From: Saccharimonas sp963550135
Lineage (GTDB): Bacteria > Patescibacteriota > Saccharimonadia > Saccharimonadales > Saccharimonadaceae
NCBI GenBank assembly: GCA_963550135.1
Contig: CAUVBP010000007.1
Location: 1 to 52,340, forward strand
Reading direction: 5' to 3'
DNA length: 52,340 nt
In this document: one piece after another, positions 32,967 through 40,764 of the stretch
How positions within the stretch are numbered: position 1 is the first letter of the stretch
Layout: every line of letters starts with the position of its first letter
Program-made: the position numbers and the translations under genes
The notes under the pieces: model-generated
The model's input: the letters and a program-made list of their open reading frames with translations, nothing else
The model's database searches: none
Told to the model about the DNA's origin: nothing

Positions 32967-33740
32967 TCAATTCTGGGCGGGCGACGGAGATGGCGTCTCC
33001 GTTTGGATCTCGGTACTGCTAGCGGAGCCGAGGATCTGTCGATACTTGGCTTCGGTCACTCTCATAGTAACCTTACCGTTGGAAGAGCTTGAGAAAGCTC
33101 TTTTCAGCAAACTCGCAAGCCCTTCGTTGGCCAATGGGCTGACCGAAAAACTTTGCACACTCGTCGTGCAGTTCGCTGTCCACCACCCGAAACGGATTGA
33201 CGGACGGCAACTATCGTCAAACGTTTCGTGTACCTCATAGCCGGTAGCGGACTGCGTTACGGCGCTAAGATCGATTGACATTGTTGACATTTCGTCATCT
33301 GGTATGATGACGAAATTAATGCTAGTTAGTGGAATCTCAAGGATTTCCCGGATTCCATCACTGTGCTGAAATCCGACCAGAAGGGTGGTGCCTCCTTGGA
33401 ATGTCGCTTGTCCACTAATGTAAAACGCATTACCAGTGACTGTCATCTCTCCCGAAAGAGAGACGGACTTGTCACCTAATGACAACGGATAGGAATCTCC
33501 ACTGTTGATACCATAAATGGCAGCGGCCTCTGCGAAGGTTGCTAGCCTCTCTCTCGGTCTATATGGCATCGTGCTTACATATGTAATAGAGTTTGCTATT
33601 ATGTAGGAGACTATTATCGTTACAGCAAATGTAACGATAAATTTCAGTTTCTCCCCCTCGTCGCAAGTGGATAGGGAAATAAAGCTAGCAAACATGATTC
33701 CTATGCAAGTGCACACGATTGCTGCCGTGAGCCATCCCAC
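32967..33740 (-). CDS. Membrane-anchored protein of unknown function, 257 aa
   Basis: Not recognised. Two membrane segments (about residues 2-22 and 33-55) are followed by a 200-residue Ser/Thr-rich domain predicted to be extracytoplasmic, and a Pro/Ser/Thr tail (TETPSPSPAQN). The domain has three cysteines, two of them flanking a WWTAN segment (DDSCRPSIRFGWWTANCTT), which could form a disulfide. Codon choice and lack of the usual Lys/Asp-rich character set it apart from its neighbours, so acquisition by transfer is possible. The GGAAGGAG-type site lies about 13 nt from the ATG, farther than usual. Confidence 0.7.
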   Translation of the reverse strand: MGWLTAAIVCTCIGIMFASFISLSTCDEGEKLKFIVTFAVTIIVSYIIANSITYVSTMPYRPRERLATFAEAAAIYGINSGDSYPLSLGDKSVSLSGEMTVTGNAFYISGQATFQGGTTLLVGFQHSDGIREILEIPLTSINFVIIPDDEMSTMSIDLSAVTQSATGYEVHETFDDSCRPSIRFGWWTANCTTSVQSFSVSPLANEGLASLLKRAFSSSSNGKVTMRVTEAKYRQILGSASSTEIQTETPSPSPAQN

Positions 33741-33813
33741 AATGGACTCCTTCCTCTCTTATGATAGACGGAAACGTTCTACCTCTCGCTGGTCGGAGCG
33801 AAAGATTACTATA

Positions 33814-33842
33814 ATTATATCAATAAACAATCTTGTTACCAA
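33814..33842 (-). promoter_or_regulatory. Promoter of the 32967-33740 gene
   Basis: Minus strand: TTGGTA (33837-33842), a 17-bp spacer and extended -10 TGA-TATAAT (TATAAT at 33814-33819). The leader is about 65 nt. Confidence 0.65.
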
Positions 33843-33883
33843 GCTAAAGCATAAAGTATTGATATTATAGCGATGAAGGCGCG

Positions 33884-33892
33884 TGCTATAAT
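33884..33892 (+). promoter_or_regulatory. Extended -10 promoter of murD (leaderless)
   Basis: TGC-TATAAT ends 7 nt before the ATG at 33900. Confidence 0.65.
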
Positions 33893-33899
33893 AGTCGTT

Positions 33900-35252
33900 A
33901 TGAAGATTATCATCGCGGGTTACGGTGTGGAAGGTATATCAAATCTGGTATATTTCCAGCAGAAATTTCCTGACGCGGAGTTTGTGGTGGCTGATGAACG
34001 TCCGGCGGATAAACTGCCGGCTATTCCGAGTGGCTTTAGGTTGATTTCTGGCAAAAACGTCTTCAGCGAACAGCTGGGCGACACTGATTTGGTGGTGCGG
34101 ACAGCTAGTTTGCCGCCGCGCAATATCAAAACCAGCGGCAAGATTTGGTCGGCGACTAACGAGTTTTTTGACAAGTGTCCAGCGCCGATTATCGGCGTGA
34201 CCGGCACCAAAGGCAAGGGGACGACGTGCAGTTTGATTGCCTCGATATTGCAGCAAGCCGGACAAACGGTGCATTTGGTCGGCAACATCGGCGTGCCAGC
34301 GCTGGATGTCTTGCCGAAGATTAAAAAAACCGACATCGTCGTTTACGAATTGTCCAGCTTTCAACTGTGGGATCTAGAAAAGTCGCCGCATATTGCGGTA
34401 GTGCTGATGATTGAGCCGGATCATCTGAATGTCCATACGGATTTCGCCGACTACCTCAATGCCAAGAAAAATATTCGTCGCCACCAGCATCTTGGCGATA
34501 TTTGTTTATATCACCCGACGAATAAATATTCGCGGGAAGTGGCTGCCGCGCCGCTTGATAGGCTGCTAGATACGGGCGATAATCATGGTGATACGCTGGA
34601 CTTTGCGCAGCGCTACGCTATTCCCAATGATGATCAGGTCTATGTCAAAGACGGTTATTTTTGCGTACAGAATCGGCAGATTTGCAGCACCAGCCATTTG
34701 CGGTTGCCGGGCGCGCACAACCTCGAGAATGCCTGCGCAGCAATGAGCGCGGTGACGGAACTGCCAATCACCGTGACCGACGAGCAATATGCCGCTGGAC
34801 TAGAGAGTTTCACAGGATTGCCGCACCGTTTGAAATTCGTCGCTGAGAAAAACGGCGTGAAATATTACGACGATAGTATTTCGACCACGCCCGGTAGTGC
34901 TATTGCCGCGTTAAAAGCTTTCACGGAGCCAAAAATTTTGATTTTGGGCGGCTCTGACAAGGGTGCGGACTACGCGGAATTAGCGCAGGAAATCGCCAGG
35001 CAGCAAATGCGGGCGGTGATTGTCAACGGCGCTAATGCCAGTGAAATTATCGAAATTTTGCATAAAAATAAGGTATCTTGCCAGGTTGTCCAGCTGGAAA
35101 TGGCGCCGATGTCGACAGTCGTCGAAGCAGCAGCCAATCAAGCACAACCTGGCGATGCGGTGATTCTCAGCCCAGCCGCCGCTAGCTTCGATATGTTTAA
35201 GAGCTACAATGACCGCGGCGAGCAGTTCGTGGCGGCGGTGGAGAAGCTTTAG
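33900..35252 (+). CDS. murD: UDP-N-acetylmuramoyl-L-alanine--D-glutamate ligase
   Basis: Cytoplasmic ligase adding D-Glu to the peptidoglycan precursor. The 450-aa protein has a Rossmann-like N-terminal domain (IIAGYGVEGISNLVYF), the ATP loop GVTGTKGKGTTCSL (about residue 105), the SSFQLWDLE segment and the C-terminal domain with LPHRLKFV and ILGGSDKGADY. ATG 33900 is preferred over an in-frame ATG at 33873 because the -10 lies between them and homology begins at 33900. A decayed fragment resembling the D-Glu-making racemase lies just downstream on the opposite strand. Confidence 0.94.
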   Translation: MKIIIAGYGVEGISNLVYFQQKFPDAEFVVADERPADKLPAIPSGFRLISGKNVFSEQLGDTDLVVRTASLPPRNIKTSGKIWSATNEFFDKCPAPIIGVTGTKGKGTTCSLIASILQQAGQTVHLVGNIGVPALDVLPKIKKTDIVVYELSSFQLWDLEKSPHIAVVLMIEPDHLNVHTDFADYLNAKKNIRRHQHLGDICLYHPTNKYSREVAAAPLDRLLDTGDNHGDTLDFAQRYAIPNDDQVYVKDGYFCVQNRQICSTSHLRLPGAHNLENACAAMSAVTELPITVTDEQYAAGLESFTGLPHRLKFVAEKNGVKYYDDSISTTPGSAIAALKAFTEPKILILGGSDKGADYAELAQEIARQQMRAVIVNGANASEIIEILHKNKVSCQVVQLEMAPMSTVVEAAANQAQPGDAVILSPAAASFDMFKSYNDRGEQFVAAVEKL

Positions 35253-35420
35253 CACCAATGCGGCATTGCGGAAAAGGCGTTGTAACCGCCTCTTTAATTG
35301 CTAGATAATGCGTGCAGCCTAGAACAATAACATCGCTACCGTCCGCAACACTGGCCGATCTTCATACAAAAAGTATAGCAAAACCGCCGTAACGATATCT
35401 ACGACAATGCCAGAGCTCGC
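35253..35420 (-). pseudogene. murI: Probable remnant of glutamate racemase (murI)
   Basis: In the 275-bp gap after murD the minus strand (35340 down to about 35255) reads SDVIVLGCTHYLAIKEAV. LGCTHY with the preceding DxxVLG is the signature around the second catalytic Cys of glutamate racemase, normally LGCTHYPLL. Upstream of it the frame is broken: TGA interrupts this frame, while a neighbouring frame gives LLYFLYEDRPVL. No start codon, no N-terminal half and no full-length frame remain. It is read as a decayed murI fragment. The assignment rests on one motif and no search. Confidence 0.55.
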
Positions 35421-35470
35421 AGTTTTGGCAGATTTGAAACGCCGAAATTGCTGCTTATTGCTGTTAATAC

Positions 35471-35479
35471 TGCTATAAT
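35471..35479 (+). promoter_or_regulatory. Extended -10 promoter of htpX
   Basis: TGC-TATAAT, then a leader of about 40 nt with GGAGGG (35519-35524) before the ATG. Confidence 0.65.
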
Positions 35480-35527
35480 AAGCAGGAATAGGCGCGAGTC
35501 TTGAGATAGTATCTAATCGGAGGGTTT

Positions 35528-36619
35528 ATGGATCAACAGCCGTACCAGCAATACCAACAGTATCAGCAGCCGCCGCAGTCGCAGGCGCAAACCAAAGGCC
35601 AGCTTGCCGTAGCGCGGGCTCGCAATGCGCAAGATAATGTCGTTCTGACAATAACTATCATTATCTTTTGTTTCTTTGCGGCTAGCTATTTTATCTATAC
35701 AACATTCCAGGAAATGTCAACAGACAATGCTGGACACCACGTTGAGTTATCGTTCAGCGATGGCGTGATTGCTGTATTGCTGGCGATAGTTTTTATGATT
35801 ATGGGATTGGGTATGCTGCTGGGTATTGGCATGTTTATGGTGCGGATGATGCGCCAGCAAATGCTGGGCAATGCCTTGCAAGTTGAATATAGCGCTTACG
35901 CGTGGTTGCGCGATTGGGCTAACCAGGTATCGGCTGATTTAGAGATGCCGCAAGTCGAGATTTTCATCACGCAGAATCCAGTGATGAATGCTTATGCTTT
36001 TGGTTTTGCTAGGCCATATTCTATCGTGCTGCATTCTGGATCAATTCGCTATTTGACCGAAGATGAATTAAAGGTGGTTGTTGTACATGAAATGGCACAT
36101 ATCAAATACCGCCATGCCAACGCTAACGTGTATTTGATGCCGTTTTTGTCGATTCCAATTATCAGCGTATTGGGTAGTTGGATTTCTGGATTCTGGCACC
36201 GCCGCGCCGAGCTAACCGCCGATCGTCTAGCTTTGATGTATTTGGGCGATAGCGAATTAGTCAAGAAATCGCTGATCAAGGTGCATGTTGGGCCTGATGC
36301 GGCAGACAGTATGAACGAGGTAGCGCGCCAGTGGATGCAGTACACGGCCGAGCGTCCGATGAATCATTTTGCGCAGACCTTTAGCGATCATCCGTTTTTG
36401 GTACGTCGGTTGAGTCAAATTGACTATTGGAAGGGCGTGGTTGAGCCGCAAAATCAGCCGCAGAGCGTTGCGCCAGCTGCTGCTCAGACTAATGTTTCTG
36501 AACCTGCTGGATCAGAACCTGCTACTGAGCCGACAACCGTAGAACCAACTTCTACCAAGAAATCAACTCGCCGCAAATCAGATGACACCAGCCAAAATCA
36601 AGACGAGACTGCTGCCTAG
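35528..36619 (+). CDS. htpX: HtpX-like M48 membrane metalloprotease
   Basis: Membrane quality-control zinc protease. The 363-aa protein has a Gln/Tyr/Pro-rich start (residues 1-20), two membrane segments (about 40-58 and 80-105), the zinc motif HEMAH (187-191) followed by two more hydrophobic stretches, and the third ligand in RRAELTADRLAL. The last 50 residues are a Pro/Thr/Glu tail ending in a basic RRKSDD cluster, absent from E. coli HtpX. prfB begins 5 nt after the stop. Confidence 0.92.
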   Translation: MDQQPYQQYQQYQQPPQSQAQTKGQLAVARARNAQDNVVLTITIIIFCFFAASYFIYTTFQEMSTDNAGHHVELSFSDGVIAVLLAIVFMIMGLGMLLGIGMFMVRMMRQQMLGNALQVEYSAYAWLRDWANQVSADLEMPQVEIFITQNPVMNAYAFGFARPYSIVLHSGSIRYLTEDELKVVVVHEMAHIKYRHANANVYLMPFLSIPIISVLGSWISGFWHRRAELTADRLALMYLGDSELVKKSLIKVHVGPDAADSMNEVARQWMQYTAERPMNHFAQTFSDHPFLVRRLSQIDYWKGVVEPQNQPQSVAPAAAQTNVSEPAGSEPATEPTTVEPTSTKKSTRRKSDDTSQNQDETAA

Positions 36620-36624
36620 GTTCT

Positions 36625-37710
36625 ATGCAGCCGTTACGAAAACAAGCTGAAGATCTCCGTGCTCGCGTGGCTAGCGCTTGCCAGGCTTTGCATATTGACG
36701 CTCGCGCCGAAGAGCTGGCAGTACTTGATGAACAGCTGGCCGACTCGAACGTTTGGGCGAATGTCGAGCGGGCGCAGATGCTGACGCGGCAGGCGGCGAG
36801 CTTGCGTTCGCAAATTGAGCCATGGCAGATTTTACGTTCGCAAATCTCGGACATTGTTGAACTAATGGATTTAGGCGACGACTCGATGCTGGCAGAGTTT
36901 ACCGAGCAGTTAGCAGCTCTCGAGTCGGAATATCAGGATCGGCGCAAAGATTTGTTGTTCTCAGGTGAATACGATAATCGGGCGGCGATTCTCAAATTGA
37001 GCGCTGGCGCTGGCGGTACCGATGCGCAGGATTGGGCAGAGATGTTAGAGCGAATGTATCTGCACTGGGCTGAAAAGCATGATATGCAGACCGAGCTAGT
37101 CGAGCGTTCGACAGGCGAAGAAGCCGGTATCAAGAATGCGACATACATTATTCGCGGCGCCTTTGCCTACGGTAAATTGCGCAGTGAGCATGGGGTGCAC
37201 CGGCTGGTGCGTCTCAGTCCGTTTAACGCTGATAATCTGCGGCAGACTAGCTTTGCGTTAGTTGAAATAATGCCGGAAATGGACGCTCCAGGCGAGGTCG
37301 AGATCGACGACAAAGATTTGCGAATTGATATTTATCGTAGCGGCGGCAACGGCGGGCAAGGGGTTAATACGACTGATTCCGCAGTGCGCATCACTCACTT
37401 GCCGACAGGCACGGTGGTGGCGATCCAAAATGAGCGCAGCCAGCTCCAAAACAAAGAAACCGCGCTGAAAATCCTCAAAAGCCGCTTAGCGCAAATGCAG
37501 CTAGAACAACGCGCCGAAACGCTAGCTGATCTGCGGGCAGGCGAGTCGGCTAGTTGGGGTGCGCAGATCCGTAATTATGTGCTTCACCCTTACACATTAG
37601 TCAAGGATACGCGTACTAAGTTCGAGACGCATAACGCCCGCGGCGTGCTAGATGGCGACATTGACGGTTTTATCGAAGCATATCTCGAGCAGCAAGCGGC
37701 GACCGAGTAG
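36625..37710 (+). CDS. prfB: Peptide chain release factor 2
   Basis: RF2 ends translation at UGA and UAA. The 361-aa protein has the codon-recognition tripeptide SPF (RLSPFNADNLRQ) and the GGQ loop (SGGNGGQGVNTTDSAV). The frame is open from the ATG throughout: the in-frame UGA and +1 frameshift that control RF2 in many bacteria are absent. Its presence shows UGA is a stop codon in this organism. It follows htpX after 5 nt with no clear ribosome-binding site, so translation is probably coupled. Confidence 0.96.
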   Translation: MQPLRKQAEDLRARVASACQALHIDARAEELAVLDEQLADSNVWANVERAQMLTRQAASLRSQIEPWQILRSQISDIVELMDLGDDSMLAEFTEQLAALESEYQDRRKDLLFSGEYDNRAAILKLSAGAGGTDAQDWAEMLERMYLHWAEKHDMQTELVERSTGEEAGIKNATYIIRGAFAYGKLRSEHGVHRLVRLSPFNADNLRQTSFALVEIMPEMDAPGEVEIDDKDLRIDIYRSGGNGGQGVNTTDSAVRITHLPTGTVVAIQNERSQLQNKETALKILKSRLAQMQLEQRAETLADLRAGESASWGAQIRNYVLHPYTLVKDTRTKFETHNARGVLDGDIDGFIEAYLEQQAATE

Positions 37711-37735
37711 CTGGCTATCGCTATAAACTAGCTTA

Positions 37736-37744
37736 TGCTACAAT
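37736..37744 (+). promoter_or_regulatory. Extended -10 promoter of ftsEX (leaderless)
   Basis: TGC-TACAAT ends 8 nt before the ATG at 37753. Confidence 0.6.
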
Positions 37745-37752
37745 AGGTAGTG

Positions 37753-38436
37753 ATGATTCTGTTAGATAGAGTGACTAAGGTGTACGGTAAGGGCAGCAAG
37801 CCAGCGCTTGACCGCGTTAATCTGCACGTTGAACCGAACGAGTTTGTAATTATCGTCGGGACTAGCGGTGCCGGCAAATCGACCCTGCTCAAATTATTGA
37901 CGCGCGAAGAAAAGCCGACTAGCGGCAAGATTGTCGTTGGCGGTATTGATTACGACCAACTCAAGGACAAGCATATCCCGTTGCTGCGCCGCAAAATTGG
38001 CGTAGTTTTTCAGGATTTTAAGTTACTACCGAACCGGACAGTGTTCGAAAATGTGGCTTTTGCGCTAGAAATTGCCGGCATGACTAACCGCGAAATTAAA
38101 AATACTGTACCAAAAGTGATTGACCTGGTGGGTCTAAAGGGTAAGGAAAAGCAGTTCCCGCATCAGCTATCGGGCGGCGAACGCCAACGAGTAGCGATTG
38201 CCCGAGCGGTAGTGCGCCAGCCAAAGATTCTAATCGCCGACGAGCCAACGGGTAATCTCGACCCGAAGCACAGTTGGGATATTGTCCGCCTACTCGAGAA
38301 GATTAACCGGTATGGCACGACTGTTATACTTACAACACATAATGTCGAGATTGTCAATAGGTTGAAGCGCCGCGTTATCACTGTTGACCACGGCAAGATT
38401 ACTAGCGACCAAGCGCAGGGGAGTTATCGGCAATGA
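37753..38436 (+). CDS. ftsE: Cell-division ATP-binding protein FtsE
   Basis: ATPase of the FtsEX complex that drives cell-wall hydrolases at the division site. The 227-aa protein begins MILLDRVTKVYGKG and has Walker A GTSGAGKST (about residues 36-44), the FQDFKLLPNRTVFENV Q-loop, signature LSGGERQRVA and Walker B ILIADEPTGNLDP. ATG 37753 is preferred to GTG 37750 from its distance to the -10. The stop overlaps ftsX by 4 nt (ATGA). Confidence 0.95.
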   Translation: MILLDRVTKVYGKGSKPALDRVNLHVEPNEFVIIVGTSGAGKSTLLKLLTREEKPTSGKIVVGGIDYDQLKDKHIPLLRRKIGVVFQDFKLLPNRTVFENVAFALEIAGMTNREIKNTVPKVIDLVGLKGKEKQFPHQLSGGERQRVAIARAVVRQPKILIADEPTGNLDPKHSWDIVRLLEKINRYGTTVILTTHNVEIVNRLKRRVITVDHGKITSDQAQGSYRQ

Positions 38437-39467
38437 GACGAGACAAAGTCAAGACAGCGGCTGCCAAAAAGAAAAGCCGCCGCGAGGACAAAAAAAATAC
38501 CGGTGCGCGCGCCTTGACCAGACAAAGGCGCAGCCGCCAGCGCAAATGGCTGACTTTCGTGCGAATGTGCCGCTACGGCGTCAATAACTTCACTCGTAAT
38601 GCTTGGCTAACCATTGCGGCTACCGCGGTGATGACGATTACACTGTTGATTATCTTTACTACAGTGGTGGCGCGTAATATTTTGGCAGACTCGGTAACAG
38701 AGCTGAGCAAAAAAGTCGATATGTCAATTTATCTCAAAACGGGTACCACTGAAGAGCAGGCCAAACCGATTATTGCCGATTTGCGCAAACTGCATAATGT
38801 CGAGCGCGTTGAATTCGTTTCCTCGGAAAAGGCGCGCCAACAAAGCGCCGAAGACAACAAAGCAGACCAAGATATACTAGATGCCCTCAATCAAGCTGCC
38901 AATAAAATGCCAGCAGTGATTCGCGTTAATCTAGAGAATATCAATGACACCGACAGTCTTAGTGATTTTGTCAAAACTAATAAGCCGCTCAAAAAAATTA
39001 TCGATGATAAGCGCGAACCGTCGTTTGCTGGCGACCGGCGCGACGCTATCGAAAATATCGGCCGCTGGACAGATTTTGCGCAGCGGGCCGGTTTGGCAGC
39101 GAGCGTACTCTTCGTCGTAATATCTTCGTTGATTGTTTTTAATACCATTAGAATGGCAATATTCAACCGTAAAAGCGAGATCGAGATGATGAAGCTCATC
39201 GGTGCTGATAAAAGCTTTATCCGCGGTCCGTTTTTGGTAGAAGCGATGGTATATGGTTGTATTGCTGCCATTGTAGCGACCGCTATAGGGGTAGGGGTTT
39301 TCGCGACGATTTCTGGCAAATTACAGGCTTATGGAATTGCTGCTGTAGCTACATCGCACTTTCTGATAAATAATTTGCTGCTGGTCTTGCTAAGTATGAT
39401 GTTGCTAGGCTCGTTGATTGGGATTATTTCCTCGACACTGGCTACTCGCCGTTATCTCAAATTGTAG
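38433..39467 (+). CDS. ftsX: Cell-division membrane protein FtsX
   Basis: Membrane partner of FtsE. The 344-aa protein has a basic cytoplasmic start of about 45 residues (RRDKVKTAAAKKKSRR), a first membrane segment (about 62-82), an extracytoplasmic loop (about 85-215) that would contact the hydrolase, and three C-terminal segments (about 218-340). The conserved FNRKSEIEMMKLIGA stretch follows the second segment. The next gene is a secreted coiled-coil CHAP hydrolase, the expected partner. Confidence 0.93.
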   Translation: MRRDKVKTAAAKKKSRREDKKNTGARALTRQRRSRQRKWLTFVRMCRYGVNNFTRNAWLTIAATAVMTITLLIIFTTVVARNILADSVTELSKKVDMSIYLKTGTTEEQAKPIIADLRKLHNVERVEFVSSEKARQQSAEDNKADQDILDALNQAANKMPAVIRVNLENINDTDSLSDFVKTNKPLKKIIDDKREPSFAGDRRDAIENIGRWTDFAQRAGLAASVLFVVISSLIVFNTIRMAIFNRKSEIEMMKLIGADKSFIRGPFLVEAMVYGCIAAIVATAIGVGVFATISGKLQAYGIAAVATSHFLINNLLLVLLSMMLLGSLIGIISSTLATRRYLKL

Positions 39468-39507
39468 AGTAATTTACGAAAGGGGGTGCTTATTCGACAT
39501 AGCTTTA

Positions 39508-39536
39508 TTGACAAAGCGGTAATGCTTTGTTACGCT
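39508..39536 (+). promoter_or_regulatory. Promoter of the CHAP hydrolase gene (leaderless)
   Basis: TTGACA (39508-39513), 17-bp spacer, extended -10 TGT-TACGCT (TACGCT at 39531-39536), then only 6 nt to the ATG. Confidence 0.8.
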
Positions 39537-39542
39537 AGAGGT

Positions 39543-40700
39543 ATGAAACATAGGTCCACCACACCAGTTTCGTCAAGGCGGCACGTTGCGAAGTCGTCAA
39601 TCGTCGCAGCAGCTGTTTTGATGAGCGCAAGTATACCGGTTGCCTTCGCGCAAAACGTGTTGGCCGACCAGTACGACGAACAGGTCAAAAAACTTCAATC
39701 AGAAGCTGATTCATATCAGCAGCAGGCGGCGACGCTTGGCGCGCTGGCGTCAACGCTGCAAGCGCAGCTTGATGTATTAACCAAGCAAAAAAATGAAATC
39801 CAAGCGCAAATTAATACTAGCCAAGCTAAGCGCGATAAGCTTGAGAAAGATATCGCTGCTACTGAAAAGAAAATCGAGATTAACAAAGAAGCTCTTGGCG
39901 AAATTGTTGCCGATATGTATGTCGATAGCTCAATCTCGCCGCTCGAGATGCTGGCTAGCAGCAAAAACATCGGCGATTACGTTGACAAGCAAGAATACCG
40001 CTCGTCAATGCAGGATAATCTGAGTACCAAGATCAAGCAGATTAAATCGCTCAAAGCGCAGCTCGAAAAGCAGAAAAAGCAAGTCGAGAACGTACTGCGC
40101 GACCAGAAGTCGCAAAAAGCCGCGCTAGCTGCCAAAGAGGCTGAACAGGCTAAATTAGTTTCGGACACGCGTGGCGAGGAATCGGCTTACAATAACCTGG
40201 TCGCCAAGCGTAACAGCGAAATCAGCAGTGTCCGCGCTCAGCAGGCCGCCGCTATGGCTGCAGCTGCCCGTGCTTCAGGCTCTACTAATATTGGTACGGG
40301 CTCGGCTAGCGGCGGCGGATATCCGTCGGTTTGGGCTAATGCCGAGCAGGATACGATAGTCGATAACTGGGGTCTATATAACCGCGAATGCGTCAGCTAT
40401 ACCGCCTGGAAGGTAGCTAGTACTGGCCGCTATGTGCCGCATTTTGGCGGAGCAGGTAACGCTAACGAGTGGCCAAGCACTACGGCACGCTACGGTATCG
40501 CTAATGGCTCTACGCCAAAGGCTGGTTCAGTGGCTATATGGTACGTTGGTACGTACGGGCACGCTATGTATGTTGAGGCAGTTAACGGCGATGGTACGAT
40601 CACCGTTAGCGATTATAACAACAACATGGATGGTTTAGGCTGGGGTCGCTATCACTACTACACGCGTTCAAGTGCTGGGCTAACTTATATATATTTCTAG
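39543..40700 (+). CDS. Secreted coiled-coil peptidoglycan hydrolase with CHAP domain (PcsB/CwlO-like)
   Basis: Predicted wall hydrolase activated by FtsEX. The 385-aa protein has a signal peptide (basic start, hydrophobic core SSIVAAAVLMSASIPVAFAQ, likely cut near residue 35-40), a long coiled coil (about 42-230), an Ala/Gly/Ser linker, and a C-terminal CHAP domain with catalytic Cys in NRECVSYTAWK and His in GTYGHAMYVEAV. Domain order matches streptococcal PcsB. ATG 39543 is used instead of an upstream in-frame start at 39486 because the promoter lies between them. Confidence 0.92.
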   Translation: MKHRSTTPVSSRRHVAKSSIVAAAVLMSASIPVAFAQNVLADQYDEQVKKLQSEADSYQQQAATLGALASTLQAQLDVLTKQKNEIQAQINTSQAKRDKLEKDIAATEKKIEINKEALGEIVADMYVDSSISPLEMLASSKNIGDYVDKQEYRSSMQDNLSTKIKQIKSLKAQLEKQKKQVENVLRDQKSQKAALAAKEAEQAKLVSDTRGEESAYNNLVAKRNSEISSVRAQQAAAMAAAARASGSTNIGTGSASGGGYPSVWANAEQDTIVDNWGLYNRECVSYTAWKVASTGRYVPHFGGAGNANEWPSTTARYGIANGSTPKAGSVAIWYVGTYGHAMYVEAVNGDGTITVSDYNNNMDGLGWGRYHYYTRSSAGLTYIYF

Positions 40701-40723
40701 CGAGATCAATATAATAATCAGTA

Positions 40724-40758
40724 AATTATAGCGTACTCAGCCAGAGTGCGCTATAATT
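40724..40758 (+). terminator. Hairpin terminator that includes the ctpA -10
   Basis: 40724-40738 pairs with 40744-40758 (15 bp, one G-T wobble, 5-nt loop). The right arm contains TATAAT (40752-40757), the ctpA promoter. There is no separate T tract. Confidence 0.6.
40752..40757 (+). promoter_or_regulatory. -10 element of ctpA (leaderless)
   Basis: TATAAT ends 7 nt before the ATG at 40765 and lies in the right arm of a hairpin. Confidence 0.55.
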
Positions 40759-40764
40759 ATGATT

